From: Cyanoderma ruficeps
Taxonomy: Eukaryota; Chordata; Aves; Passeriformes; Timaliidae
NCBI GenBank assembly: GCA_008694505.1
Contig: VZDJ01007747.1
Span: forward strand, 36,207,978-36,271,977
DNA: 64,000 nt
Direction: 5' to 3'
The notes beneath the pieces were generated by a model. The model was not told where the DNA came from. It did not search any database and worked only from the letters and a program-made list of their open reading frames with translations. Positions 47,674-60,894 of this stretch are shown here, in pieces. The position numbers were made by a program, and so were the translations under genes. The stretch's first letter is position 1. Every line of letters starts with the position of its first letter.

Positions 47674-50033
47674 ATGGCGATGGGTGGCTTCCAAATAAAT
47701 GACTGTGATGATGGTTGCTGTGAGACTAGTTCTGTGTGAAGAGCCCATAATCTGGATGAAAGGCTTTTCCATGCGGGAATGAGAGTATGAGCAGCAGTGC
47801 CAGAAGGGGTTGAACTGGTGACTGATGTCAGCACTTCAAGTTTCTAAAACAATGTCAGCAGACCTCTTTGTAATCTTACACGTATTTCCTCAATCTAAAA
47901 CTCTCTTCCTAAATGGAGTTCTCTCATGGGAATGAGGTTACTTACTGACCATTTCAGAATACAGTAGATTGTCAATGTTTGTTCATCACGTGTAATGGTG
48001 GGTATGAAATGTTTATAGTCTTTCCATAAGGATTGCTGTTGGGAATAGCAGAGTCACAACTGATTGCCTCAGCTGCTGCTTACAAAAGGCAGCTGAATTA
48101 TCATACCTTGGTTGAAATAATCTAGCCCTGTTTTAGAAGTATATTACCCAGTAAACACAATGCAGTTGATGCCTGTTTGCAGAAACCTCACTCATTTCAA
48201 AAGTCTCAGGAGACAAAATAATTTATTTCTGTGGCTGAATCACTGAACGAAAGAGAAGCTGTTTGTTATCTGAAGTAACAGGACAGCATATGTTTCACTG
48301 CAGTGTGGCTGGCAGCCTAGAGCCTTGAAAAATATATTCTTGTCTTAAAGGGACCATAGACATCAACTTTGTGCATCTCAAGAGGTGTTAAAATAACATC
48401 TGATGAATCAAATTGCAATCAAATGAGCCTTGCTTGGGAAGAGCAAAGAACATAGTCAAGGTTTTGGCAGCTTCCATTTTACCTTTGCCTTTTATAATCA
48501 GAGAAAATCTACTGTGATTTCTTAAAATTTTTCTTGAGCTTTACAATAAAGAAGGATGTCCTGAGATACTGTCTCTGTCACACAACTATCTTGAAATCTT
48601 AAGCTCCGAAGTGAAAACAAAAAGTTTAAGTACAATTTGTATTTTAGCTTCTATTCCCTTACCTATTAAAAATTACTGAATCTGTCATCTAAGACTTCCT
48701 GAGTTAGTCACCTGTGGAAACTGTCTTTATTCTGGAAGAATAAATTGTGAATTTTAATTTTTGTCATTTTTGAAAACCCTTTGACTGCCAAACAATTTTC
48801 TTGAAATGTCAATTCTGCAGATTTATGTAGTCCTACATTTGTTATGTTTGTGTTCATCTATGCCATTCCATCTGTCATCATGATTATAAGATAGGCGGCC
48901 ATTTGGGTACTTTAAAGTTTGTATTTTCTGGTAGAAGACATCAATGATGCCCACATTTTAGCACCCTCACAGTAGTAAACAAGGAAAAAGGGGTAATCAT
49001 TAAAGGCTTTTTTGCTCCCAACAGCTTGCAAAGCCTTTGAAAAATAGTCCTTGTACAAGATAAAGATGAAAGGTTTTCAAAGTCCGTACATTTCTAGAAG
49101 GTCGGGCAATTTCATCACCAGTCCTAGGCAAAGAGGAGGAACTTCCTTTGCTGCTGATGAAAACAGCCCCATCAAAAGGGGTAACAGTCAAGTCTGTGAT
49201 GGAATTATGTGCTTTGGTTGGGTCTGTAATTCCATTGTGCTGAGTAAAAGGAGTTTCACAGAAGAGCCTGAAGCACTGATTCTTCTCTGAAAGAACAGGG
49301 CAAGAGAAACCATGTTCCACCCAGATTTATCTGGCTGCGGTTGGAAACACAGGTGGTTCCACAACGTCGAACTATGGATGATTCACTCAAGGAGCCTCAG
49401 CTGGGATGATGATACATAAATTAACAGAGAAGTCCATGGCCATATCAAAGGCTCAGACTGTTGATCTTGTGGAGTAATTAACAGATTCATCACTGCACCT
49501 TGTCCACCTTGTGCCGTTGCACACCAACCAAACCTTACCACGGTAGATAACTTGGAGACCTGATCTTTACATTTTACTTGTTCTCAGTCAAAACTGTTGT
49601 GCTTAGTTTCCTATCCTATCCTACACATTAATTTAGAATTACTGGTTCTATTTGCTGAACAGGCTGTCGGCAAATGGGGAGACAAGCCTTTGGTGTAAGG
49701 TCTCTCATTTCTGTTTATTTTTTACCTCAGAATTCCTCTTTCCTCACAGAAGTCATATTTATAAAGGAAATTAGAAAGGCTCTAAGGAAATCCTTTCATC
49801 TTCTCTCTGCTTGCCACGTTGAGGAATTATCACCAAAAGTAGAAACACTGACCTTCTTCTTATTCAGGAATAATAGAGAAATTAATTCAACCAGTAAAGA
49901 TTATTTCAGTACATGTAAGACAAAAATGCTTGGTTGTGCTATACCTATTACATCCTGGGGAAATTGCCACATTAGGATGGCTAATAATTGCCTTGCTGAA
50001 TGATCTTCTGTTTTGTTGACAAACCTCATGCTG
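47674..50033. other. Non-coding stretch
   Basis: No exon or repeat family recognised. Sense and antisense frames at 49000-49320 overlap and are not credible. AT-rich unique sequence dominates. Confidence 0.5.
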
Positions 50034-50058
50034 TTGCATGTTTATTGCATGTTTATTG
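50034..50058. repeat. 11-bp tandem duplication
   Basis: TTGCATGTTTA occurs twice in direct succession (50034-50044 and 50045-50055), followed by the start of a third copy (TTG). It leads straight into the hairpin at 50057-50084. Confidence 0.85.
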
Positions 50059-50084
50059 TGAATGAACAGAGAGGTTCATTCACA
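50057..50084. repeat. Perfect 11-bp hairpin, 6-nt loop
   Basis: TGTGAATGAAC (50057-50067), loop AGAGAG, GTTCATTCACA (50074-50084). The stem is unbroken and begins where the 11-bp tandem duplication ends, so two local rearrangements sit side by side. Confidence 0.8.
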
Positions 50085-53000
50085 TGACATTGAATTCTTT
50101 TGCCATCTTTATACCTGATCAGGTTCTCAGGAGCAGTGGTTTGACTGGTTCATGGGTGACAGTGATTAGTAGGTAAAACAGCATAGACAAATATTTTGAA
50201 TATTTTTACTTCCTTATTTTTTTTATTTTTCCATGGCTGTGAGCAACATGGAAGAGCATCACAGGTAGTGTATTGCTCCCAGTGCTGCTACAGGATCTAA
50301 CCTGAGTTTGATAAGATGTAAATTAGCTGAGTTTACTCTTGAGGATATAACTGAAGGGGCATTTGTCAAAATATTGTACAAAACTTCTGCTGTGTTTGCT
50401 TATGCCACTTCATTTGTCAACAGTCTTCTTGAAGAATCAACCTTTAGCCTGGCATTAGAACTGGAGTGTTGAAAATAGTTTCTTGATTGTTCTATGCACT
50501 ATGAGTTTCTTTATTACCAGATTATATTCTTACAGTACAGATCATAGTTGGAGGTACATGATATACAATATAAATATGATAAGAAGTGTCACTACAGCTC
50601 ATCCTTGATTAAGATTTTATTTTACTCTCCTCTTAACTAGGATTGACTGGATCACAGGCCATTTCATTTAAGAGGCTCTATGTGAGAGCTTTGTTGATTT
50701 TTAATTTTCTTCCATTGATTTTCAGCATCCAGAGAGCACTTGTTCTCTAATGGCTCTCTGTGTTGGTGTTTGCTTGCAAATTGAAGTAAAAGATAAATGG
50801 CTTTCAGGGTAATACCTCTCCAAGGGCTTCCACTTGAGGGCTGGTGGCTGTTAGCAGAGCTGCATTATGTTTAGAAGAGTTCTGTGCTCAAACAAAAGCA
50901 TTCTTGAGTCTTTTAAGTGTAGTAAAAATGTTTTTAGGCCTGCTATGACAACAGTACCTGATCTATAAATCTTTACAAGGAATGGCCCATTTGTCCACTT
51001 TTATTATGAAAGTAAAATTGTCTGCACTTTTTTTTCCTTTGGAATTTAAATGTGTTCTTTGCTCATGCTTTTTCCACAGCAAACAATTGATTTTTCAAAT
51101 AAAAAAAAGGAGTAAGAGTTGCTGGTATTCAGTTAGTTTTAACAAGTACTTGTGCTAAAACACAATGCTAAGTGGAAAGTTTTGGTCTGTGTATTGGAAA
51201 ACTATTTTTGAAATGGCTATAAATTAAATTTCAAATGTAATTAAATTTTAAAAATTTTTGCTTGCTTAGGAATGTTTACCTCATTTATAGCCTAAGTTCT
51301 TTTATATTTGTACATTTCAAGCGTTCTTGTACACTGCTGCTGTGATATATCATTGCATTGAGTAATAACGTTCTGTCTTAACAACCACTGCTAGTGAAAG
51401 GGTCCTACTTCACCCCTTGCCCATTGCCCCCTAGGACCAGGCTTTATTATTTAGAAAAGACAAATCCTGATTCTAGTCTTGAGTTAGAAAGCCATGGAGA
51501 AAGAAGTGTGGGGCTATAGGAACTCCAGGGAGATGATGCAATGGCAGCATTTCTTCCCATCATCTTCACTAGCAATGGGAGCTGTTCACTGACTTGGACA
51601 GTCCTGTTTTGGTGTCAGGTAGCTTTGTACAGTTTGTACGCAGAGACTGCAGTTGGTGTTGTCATGCAAACCTTAATTCAAGGAGCTTCAGTAGAGATCT
51701 AAAGTAAGATTGGTATTCAAATGTCTTGATCAGGACTGAAACTGCTTAACAAATTACCTCATTAGTATATGGGGGTGAGAAATTAAAGGCTGTCTGAAAC
51801 AAAGAGGAGCTACAGGTACGGGGCTCTTTTCCCTGCTCTGCTGCTGTGTCCTTTCTTATCTCCAAGATGAGTATTAGAACAGCCTCAACAGTCCCCTTGC
51901 CCTGCAGAGCACTGGTCACAGTTTCATCAAACCTGAAGAATAAAACCCTGGATTTTCGATTGGTTTCTGTGTTCTGCTGCAGCTGGAATTTAAACTGGTC
52001 ATGTTTGGCGCTAAGCAAGTGGGTGATGCTATGGGCTTCAGTGCAGTGCTTAAAGTTAAGCATTTGCACAATTGCATTTGGGAACTGAGGAGTAAGGTGG
52101 AATGTACAAAAATTAGTCTTTAGCAGAGGAGTTGGACAGGAACCTCTCCATATTTTAATTTATAAATGAGAAGAGTAGCTTTTTTCCCCCAAGCAAATTA
52201 AGTCCCTCTTTTACAGAAAAATGCAATTTATTGAAAGCCTTCTCTTAGCTCTTTTTAAAGTTACAGATTGCTGATGGCTCTGTGTGTCACAGGGCACACA
52301 GAAATCTTTTGCTGGAGGCTTTGTTTCAAGGTTGTGGGGCCTTTCTTTCTCAATAGTCAGGCACATTATATCAGATGTGCTTTTGTTTTGTTTCTTCAGT
52401 GCAGCTTTCAGGGGACCTCTGCTGAGATAAGAGGACTAAAACCACCGTGGTTTTTCCTGAAGAAACATCTTTAGCAGAAATGGGCAGTTCATTGCCCTCA
52501 CAGCAGTTGCACATTTCCAAAAAAGAAACCAAACCAGACTAAGAGCAGGCCTGGTAGAGCCACTGTCTTTTTATTCTCTCCTTTATTGCTTGTGAATCAG
52601 AGCAATGTTAAGTCTTGAAATACAGTAGTATGTGAAATGACCATAGTAATGATAGAGAAAAAGCACTGTCATTTTTTTTTTTCTTAAGGGATTAACGGAG
52701 TATCATAATGTTGCTGCATTCCTGGTTGGCTGTTCATTGGAGGCTCTTCTGGAAGAGCTTGAAATTTGGGCTGTATCTTCACTGCATGGTTCAGTGCTGT
52801 TTATACTCAGGCAAATGTAGTGTGAAGGGGTTTGAAATTCTGCCAATAGTAAGAGTTGGATTTAAGCTACTGTTATGGAAAGCACCACCAAAACAGGGAA
52901 GATGTCCAGGTTTAGACCACACAGAGGTGACACAGCAGCTGGTCTGTATTGGAAGGATCTGTATGTGCTGGGGATCTGTCCCAGAGCCTCGTTTCCCAGT

Positions 53001-53214
53001 GAGAGAGTTTAAATATGATTTTAGGGCAGCACAGGTCACCAGAAGGATCTCCTCCCTCTCCCTCCCTCCTAAAAAGGGAGTTCAGCAGGTTGGCCTTGAA
53101 GAAGCTCTTTTTACAAAGACAAAGATATAACCCCCAAATGACTGAAGGGGAAAGACAGCCAAGGGATTTAAGTGAAAGGAGTACTGATGCTTTTTCTGTT
53201 TGTCTTTCAAATAG
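50085..53214. other. Non-coding stretch
   Basis: No repeat family recognised. Frames at 51746-52088 overlap on both strands; 52708-53130 is open for 140 codons but antisense frames overlap it and no domain is visible. Confidence 0.5.
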
Positions 53215-53332
53215 AGTCTGATGCAGCAGCCTTCCTGCAGGAGAGGCTTGTCACCCAGGGGGCTGTGGAGGAGGCTGGCTGCTCTGCTCTCACTCATGGG
53301 GCTCCTGCTCTGTGGGGATGCAGCAGTTTTTG
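53215..53332 (+). CDS. Candidate exon encoding a signal-peptide-like sequence
   Basis: A pyrimidine-rich tract ending CTTTCAAATAG (to 53214) precedes the exon, and GTGAGAG, a good donor, follows at 53333. From the ATG at 53221 the frame has basic residues (MQQPSCRRGL, then LWRR) and then a hydrophobic core, LAALLSLMGLLLCGDAAVF. That is the build of a secretory signal peptide, ending one base into the next codon. Against it, the ATG context is weak, a second frame is also open through the exon, an antisense frame covers it too, and the stretch is GC-rich and so poor in stops by composition. No following exon was found. I do not recognise the protein. Confidence 0.3.
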
Positions 53333-56300
53333 GTGAGAGTGTAGGGTTGGGTGTGTTTACCTTTGTGGAGCTGTGAATGGCTAATTTGAAAGTCAGAGAG
53401 TAGAGAAATGAAACCTCCATCTCTTGTGGAAGTGGCAGATAATAATCTCTGTTGTGAAGGTGACTCGGTTACTCTCATTGCAATAGAAAGTAGAAGATTT
53501 TGTAAGTGATATTAGACCATATCACAGTCCATAAATCAATCCATATTGTTTGAAATGGAGTGTGGGATGAGGTGTGTGCATGTGAGTGTTTATCAGCAAT
53601 GGACCCCTAGAGCATTTCATGGGAAACAGCTAAGAGTGATATCAGAGAATAGTCCTGGAATAAGACTCAAATGAATAAAATTGTGAATATTTTCCATGAT
53701 ACTTGTTTTTAATCAGATGCCTAGCAAGGGAGTTGAAGGAGGGCACTGGAGTGGTTTGAGGCTGAAAATCAAGCATTTTTATGGAAATAGACTCATTAAA
53801 ACTGCCTGTTATAGAAGGGCAACTGTTTTTCTCTGAACATGATATTTGTTCAATAATTGAAATATGTTTCTAAAAAAGAACTATACTTTTCAGTTTTCTC
53901 TTCTTTTTTCCTTTTTTTGGTTGTGTGATTCATGAATGCCATTTATAAGTAGACTAGATACCTTGCCCCAGAATACCTTGAAGGTATCTACCTGTTTTTT
54001 ACTGATCTGGTAATGTAACCAACCCAACCTGCAAAATAAAGGTTTATTTCATTACCTATAGATAAATTATTAATTTGGATCAGTAAGTAGAGATGTGGTT
54101 CTACATCACAGCATCCATTGTCTTGATGGAGTTGAGAAAGTAAACTCAAATAGCTTGAAATTATTTCCATTTTTTATATACTTTATATGATCTAGTACTT
54201 TTTTTTACAATATCTTTAAAAAAATATTTTAAAAGCAGTTCTTTCGCTTTGAACCTTGTCTTATACTTGAAACAATAGACCTTGTTACTGTATTTGCATA
54301 CAGGTTTGGGGAAGCTACTTGATTATTTATCACAGATTATACTGTCATCTCTTTAGCCTTCCTATTAATTTTAAAATTCTAGAGCGCTATTTAGTTTTCA
54401 TTTTCACCACACAGAGTGACAGCCTTGGCTTAAAGAAGTCTATTCAATTTATTCCAGTTTCAGTATTTGATGTCAGAGGGTGCCGGGTGGGGCAGCTGCT
54501 CCCTGTGGGATGGGGAGCTCAGAGCCAAGGGGAATCCTGTGGTGAGGCAGAGATTGCCAGGCACAATCTCTGTGGTGATGAGGCTGCAGCTGGGGAGGGG
54601 GGTCAGCCTTGACTGTGGCTTCCCCACAGGGTATCTGTGAGCTTCTTCTTCCTTCCCACCCTAAATTTTTTCACAAGTATTTTCAACCCAAGTTAGCTGT
54701 TGGTACTAACCTCATAAGTCAGCCCCCAGGCTCTTCTGCTTGAGCAGGGGTCTAGTCTGAACACCTCCTGCTGGGTTTCTGGGGTGCCTGAGTGCCCCAC
54801 ACATTCAGAATTCAGTTTCATGGGCCTCCCAGTCAGAGAGTATGATTCACTTAATGTGTTTTTATTTTTTAAGTTGTTTAACTTAAATTTAAAACTACAT
54901 AAGACTCTTTCATATAAGATGAGCAGTGTGAGTCAGCTCATTTATGTATATAATCTGGTTTTGTATTGCAGAGTTAAAGACACCACGAGAAAGGAAAATG
55001 CTGTGTAACCTGCAGTATAAATCTTTAAAATAGATCCTCTGAGTCTTGAAGTCACCAGCTTCACGCAGCTCACTGTACAAAAATGTGTTGGTTCAATCCT
55101 CCAGTTGGCCAGAATACCCATTTTAAACATTTATTTACAATTTCCTTGACATCCTTTCCCTTTTGTGAGTATCTGAACTAGACTTTTCAAGGTTGTAGCA
55201 TTTCCTCCCTCCTGCTTCTCTGATGGGACCAAAAGATTGCTGCTGTCATGCCCCTGGAGTCCAAGTGAGACAAGAATCCAGCCTTGTTAGGCTGAGAGCA
55301 TCCCGATTTCCCCAGGGATGGAAAGCCATGCTGTTGTAAGCAAGATGACCCAAGTTCACTTGGTTTGGTTGCATTTTGTGTATTGATATTGGTTCTTTTG
55401 TCACTTGGCTGACTTTTTACTTAATAACCCTCCTGTTTTGAAGTCTTAACAGCATGCTGGAGACCAGCTGAACCTGAGAGGCACTGGTGATCTATTGTGT
55501 GGGAGTTACATGGATGTCTGAAGTTGTGGTTTGAAATTCATTAAATGCTCCTCATTTCTTTTGGCAGATTCCATTAGTTATGGTTTTCCTTTAGGCAAGA
55601 GGTTTGCCAGCTCCTTTTGTAGCAAGTTCTCTGGTAAAAGAGAAAGACATAGTGTGCACATGGAGTATTCACCCCTCTTCAGAGCCACCCACTCTTCTGA
55701 GATTTTTTTTCTTTTTCCATACATTGCATTTTTTGCTGTTTATTGATGGGGGTTTTTTTCACCTTTTCAGTCTAATTTTATTTACAGTATGTCTATGTAG
55801 GTAAACTGGTTTATGCCTTTCACTTCAGGTGAAGTTAGACAAATTTGTGTAACTCATGGCAAAATTGCACGTGAGGTGCCGGAATGCAATTTTTTGTGGA
55901 AAAAGACACAGAGAAAGGTAGACACCATTGAGGTGGGTCACACTTTGTGTGTGACGGCATCAGGGATTGCTTGCAGAGTGCTGCCTGCAAGCCAATTAAC
56001 TGACAGTGTTCTCATGCCTGGTTTCCTGGGCATATATCCTCACTGGTAGTGCATGAGCTGCTGGCTGTGCACACAGGGTATCAATGGTAGAATTTTATTG
56101 GGCTTTTTTTGGTGAAGTCTTTTTAAAGCAGACAAGCTGTGAGAATCTGCACGATGCCTATAGACAAAGTATGTTCTGTACAGAATATCTGGTTAGCCCT
56201 TTCAGGTCTCCCCATAAAGTGCAGAGGACCTACTGGTGGCCTTTGTGTTGGCATTTTCATCAGGTTTCTGAAGAGGCATCAATTGTTGGCTTGATCAGTA

Positions 56301-57958
56301 TAACTCAGTGAGATCTGCTGATTACACAATTCTCTTTTCCCGAGACAAATAACAAGTCTGTAATTGCCCAGCTTACTTTATTTTCTAGCAGCTATATCCA
56401 ACCACACCTGTCAGTTTGCATGTGTCACAGGAAAAGATTCAGATCACTTCAGATCTCTTTTGTCTCCCCCACTGTTGTGAGCTGGTGGACTTTCTCCAGA
56501 AGAAAAGGAGAAACTTGGTTTTTGGGATCTGAGCCTGTCACTGCAGACTTCAGAGCAGTGACTGCAATGTGAAACAAATGTTTTGAGATTTTCAGAGGGC
56601 TCATTCTTAGAGTTGAGTGTACTACTTTAAAAAAGAGAAAGACCGTCTCAACGTAGCATACTAAACCTGCAAATCAATAACAAACAAAATTATTATAGTG
56701 TGTCTAACTGACCTACTAACACTGATGTTAGTTTTTTTTCTGAATACAAACATATTTTTTGTTGTTTCCAAGACTATGCTTGGAACTGTGAGTTCCATTA
56801 TGTGTTATTACCTCTATCACAGTGTACCTGCTCTTTTCTTATACATTGACAGACGTGTCAGTCTCAAGTTTCGGGGAGTTTTAAGTCTCCAGTGCACGTT
56901 AAAACTCTAGGCTCAGTGTGAGTGTTGGGCCTCTTGAGCAAACGATATGCCAGTCAAGAAAAAGCAGTAGTTAATCAAGCCTGTCTGGGTATCTTCAAAC
57001 CTCTGTGCTCCATGTTAATGGGCAAATCTCTCAAAATGCCTTTTTCTCCCTGGATTTGGTAAAACAGTTATTTTTCTGTTTGAAAATGCAGGTCTTCTAC
57101 TACTTGGAAAATATGTGCTAAATAACACAAAATAGTTAGATGAGACCTACGATTCCTATAATCACATTTTCCCCAGGATTGCTCTTGCTTTTTAGTAATC
57201 TATTTACTGCTGTAAGAATGCTGCAATTACCAGACCCAGGCATACTTACTGAAGGACTTTCTAAGTAGGTCTGTTAGAGATATGTTATTCTACAATTTGG
57301 CTCCCTGCTAAGGAATTACAGCCATTCTCTCCATGTATTTTTTCTTCTGGTACACCAATTCTCTACTGATGTGAACAGTTTCATTGATAACAACACTTGA
57401 TTTTGAGCCCTTTTGCCTCTACATCCTCTCCCATACTTTAAGATGATTGCTTCAAGAAACTCTTCTCATCAGCTTGTGTTATTTGTTTTGGTAAATTTAA
57501 TAGCCTGACCATCCCTCTTGCTGGGGCTGCAAGCCTGATATCAATGGAAAATCCATGCAAAAAGAAGGGAAGGGTTCAGTGAGGCTGAACAGATGGAATT
57601 GACTTCCTCTTATGTCTTTTTTTTCCTAAAGAATTTTGATACTCAGGGTCTTGAGTGTCTATTGTCCTGAAACCTATTTACTGACTTCTAAAACTGTGAG
57701 GAGAAGCTACAAGCACACCTCTGTGGCAATGCAAAATAGAGGCAGCAGGAAAAACAGGGCTGGTTTTACACAGCAAGCAGAAAGGATTTGAGGAACCTAA
57801 TGCAAGGGTTAATAAATGCTCTTGAGGGTAGGAGCAGCCTGAGTTTCCTAATGAGTATGTTGTTGTATTTCAGGCAAGTGTTTCACCAAAATTATCATCT
57901 TTGTTTTTTTGAAACCAGACTGACCTGCAGCTGAACTGTGCTGAGAGTTTTAACAGAA
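53333..57958. other. Non-coding stretch
   Basis: About 4.6 kb. A GC-rich segment at 54480-54610 contains a 9-bp hairpin, listed separately. Short frames at 54319-54612, 55531-55804, 55813-56049 and 56084-56311 have no recognised content. Confidence 0.5.
54548..54572. repeat. 9-bp hairpin in a GC-rich segment
   Basis: CAGAGATTG (54548-54556) pairs exactly with CAATCTCTG (54564-54572) across CCAGGCA. Chance is a reasonable explanation for a stem of this length. Confidence 0.45.
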
Positions 57959-58014
57959 TTATACCAGCTGCTAATTGTTAGAAAAACCCTGTGCTAGACT
58001 CACAGCTGGTATAA
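57959..58014. repeat. 12-bp inverted repeat carrying paired CAGCTG E-boxes
   Basis: TTATACCAGCTG (57959-57970) and its exact reverse complement CAGCTGGTATAA (58003-58014) are separated by 32 bases. Each arm carries the E-box CAGCTG, the core bound by basic helix-loop-helix factors. The spacer includes CTAATTG. The palindromic pairing and the short distance, about three helical turns centre to centre, could suit a dimeric regulatory site, or the repeat could be a chance product of local inversion. Confidence 0.7.
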
Positions 58015-58104
58015 ACTGGTGCAATTACATTGTGTTCAGGGGACCCCTGCTTGTCACATCAACCTGAGAGTCTGGTGTTTGGGGTTTTCTGAGGCTGATG
58101 GGCA

Positions 58105-58180
58105 GCATGTGACTTCTGTTTTCCCTACATGCTGTGCTTACTGCATGTGATTACTGCTTTCCCTACATGTTTTGCTTACT
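58105..58180. repeat. 38-bp tandem duplication
   Basis: Two adjacent 38-base units, 58105-58142 and 58143-58180, both starting GCATGTGA and ending TTGCTTACT or GTGCTTACT, with TTTCCCTACATG shared in the middle. They differ at five positions. The divergence suggests an old duplication. Confidence 0.9.
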
Positions 58181-60856
58181 GTGAGGTGGGGAAAATGTCT
58201 AGGTTTAGTCTTAGAGATTCCTTGCTCAGACTTTGAAGAGACCTTTTACCACCTCTAACACTTCCCAGCTCTCAAAGAGTGCAGCATGCCAAGGTTTTCC
58301 TAGCTGGGATCAGCCATCACTGTTATGGAACCTCCCTAATGTAGGAAAAAATACACCTGAGACTTTATTTCACAGCATAGTGCAAAAGTGGTTAAAGGAG
58401 CTCCAATTTTCAAGGAGAAACTGTATTGTTGAAGGTATTCCTGTGTGAGCAGTATCTGCATTGCAGTCTTAGCCACTGGTTTGCAAAGAGGTGGAAGAAA
58501 GGGGATAAAATTGGTGGGCTCATCTTTTCCTGGTTGTCTGCTCCTTAGGAAAATTGTAACTAAGGACAACTATAACTAAGCCTTTGTCCTTTATACAGAT
58601 TCATCCCCTCTAGAAGTTGGTTGGTTGGTTTTCAATATCAGATAAAACTTTTAATTAATGGCTTAATCTCTTAATCTCTTTCAGTAGTTCTCTTTTAGTG
58701 CTCTTAAATTACAAAATTCCTAGGAGATGGGTGCTATTTAAGTCCACAGGAACCCGAAAGAATGCTAAGCTGGTTTTGTCCAGAGCTGCATAATCTGGTA
58801 ATTGTCTACAGTAATGCAGTGGCTGTGATAAGATGAGGTTTCTACCTTGTAATTTTGACACTGTGATGTAATAGCTGTATGATAAAGGTGCTGTTTAGTA
58901 GCTCTTGCTTGCTCCTATGTCTTCAAAACAAGTAAAGATAAATAAATATATGGTGAAGACATTTTGAACATTTACTTTTTTGGTATTTAAAAAGAGACCT
59001 TTTTTTCAGATGATTACTGCTTGCCATTTTCCAAAGCAAGGGATTGCATTCAAGTGAATGTTCTGGAATGAGATATCAAATCCGCTGTGTCTTTGCTCCC
59101 TCAGTAGCCTGTTACAGCTAGAGGGAACGACAGCCAATTGTTAAATTATATGTCTCAGGCCATAGATACTAATTTCAGAGACAGCATTAAAATATTGAAA
59201 ACAATTAGCACCCTTCCTTGGGCTGATAGCTTTCAGTGGAGGAAAATAACAACCCCTCAAAAATCCCCCATAATTCTCCTCCACTGTAATGCTTCTACTT
59301 TTTTTTCTTGTACATCCTTTAAATTCACAATGGCCAAAGTTAATTCTCTCTCCCTCTATAAAGTACTTCTTATGACCAAAGGGAGGTATTCCTTATGTGT
59401 AAGACGTGGGTGTGAATTTCTGGTCTATTTTAATATGGTTTAGCAGGTGGAAGAGGGAGCAGAATTTCTTTGAGGTGGCCAGGTACTCCTTGGTGTAGCA
59501 GCAGCAGGTGAACTGCTGGCCCCTAGTGGTAAGTGCGAAGTAATTGGAGAGTCTGAGTATCCTCTGCTCGAAGGTTACGTTTTCTGATGTTATGTTATGT
59601 CATGTAAGTTACACTAAGATTTGATATGTGACTGAGACCATGGCTGTGATTTGGTTTCAGTGACATGAATTATTTAGTAAAATCCACACAATCTTGAAAT
59701 TAAATACTCTTCATTTTAACTAAATGAAAGAAAGCTCAAGCTGTGTGTGAGCACTGGAACAATAAGATTTGTGTATTAAGGGCCAAGGGTAGAGTCATTT
59801 TAAGGGAACAAGCAGTCAGTATTTTATAATTTCTGTAAGAAGGAAAAAGCTTCTGTCAGGCTGGTTGTGACAGACAAATAGCTGTCATTGTAAAACATAA
59901 TCATCTGAAGGTACTTATTTCACTTCTTTTCCAAGTGAACCCATAAAGAGGAACATCTCCCTGGGATATATGGGCAGTTAATGAGGAAAATAATATAAAG
60001 GCCAGTTTGGTGGCCTACAGGTAAGTGCTGTGTTACAGGGCTGATCTCTGCTCACCTGGGACAGCAGAAGCCACAGAGAAAAGATGGAGCATTCTCATTT
60101 TTAATACATCACTGAACTGTGCTCCAGTCCAGCAAGTGTTGCAGTGGTGCTCGTGTGGTGAAATTTAGTAGTTGTCACATGAAAATTGTAGCCAAAACAT
60201 GCTGAATCTATCCAGAAGTCTCCAGGAGGAATGTTCATTATAGCAATACCTGAGAGGGATTCAAAGAAGGGAGGAAAATGCAAACCTTTCAGGACAGTTG
60301 AGAGGAGAAAAGCCTCCTTTATCAACCCAAGAAACAATTACTGTGAGAAGTGAGACGTTCAGTCTTAGTAATTTGTGTGTTGCCAGATGCTTTTATATTG
60401 CTTTATTTTCTTTGATTAATGTGTCTGAATTAAAACTTACCCATTGCTTAACTTGTATTTATACTAGACATAGTTACTCTCAGCTTAGTGCAGTCTTTTT
60501 TTAAAGGCCATAAATAATGGTCCTGAGTCCTAATCACAGAAACTGGTGTAATTCAGAGGTTGAAGCAAAAGATCTATGCCAAGATAAAATGAGAATGGAA
60601 TTTGATTTCCTCGCTCTGAATGGGGAGAGACTTTGGCGTTGAGGTTGAGCTACTGTTTTCTGGTTAGCCCAGACTGACTGCCATTTCTGCACAGATATCC
60701 CCTTCTGTAAGACCTCCTTCATCCTCACCCCTTTTTCCTCTGAAGTGACAGAAACGATCTGCTTACGCTTATGTGCACCTCAATAACAGTATTTCCCAAA
60801 CATTCCCTGGCAGGACATTTTGTAGTGACTAATAGTTTCCCTTTGTGTGTCTATTT

Positions 60857-60894
60857 GCTCCCTTTCCCCCACCCTGTCCCCCCTTCCCTCCCCA
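60857..60894. repeat. Pyrimidine-rich tract
   Basis: The plus strand is almost entirely C and T, with only an isolated A and G. Such tracts can form triplex DNA, but there is no evidence of function here. Confidence 0.6.

Noticed and set aside
52708..53130. Plus-strand frame of 140 codons
   Set aside because: No domain or splice context; antisense frame across the same bases.
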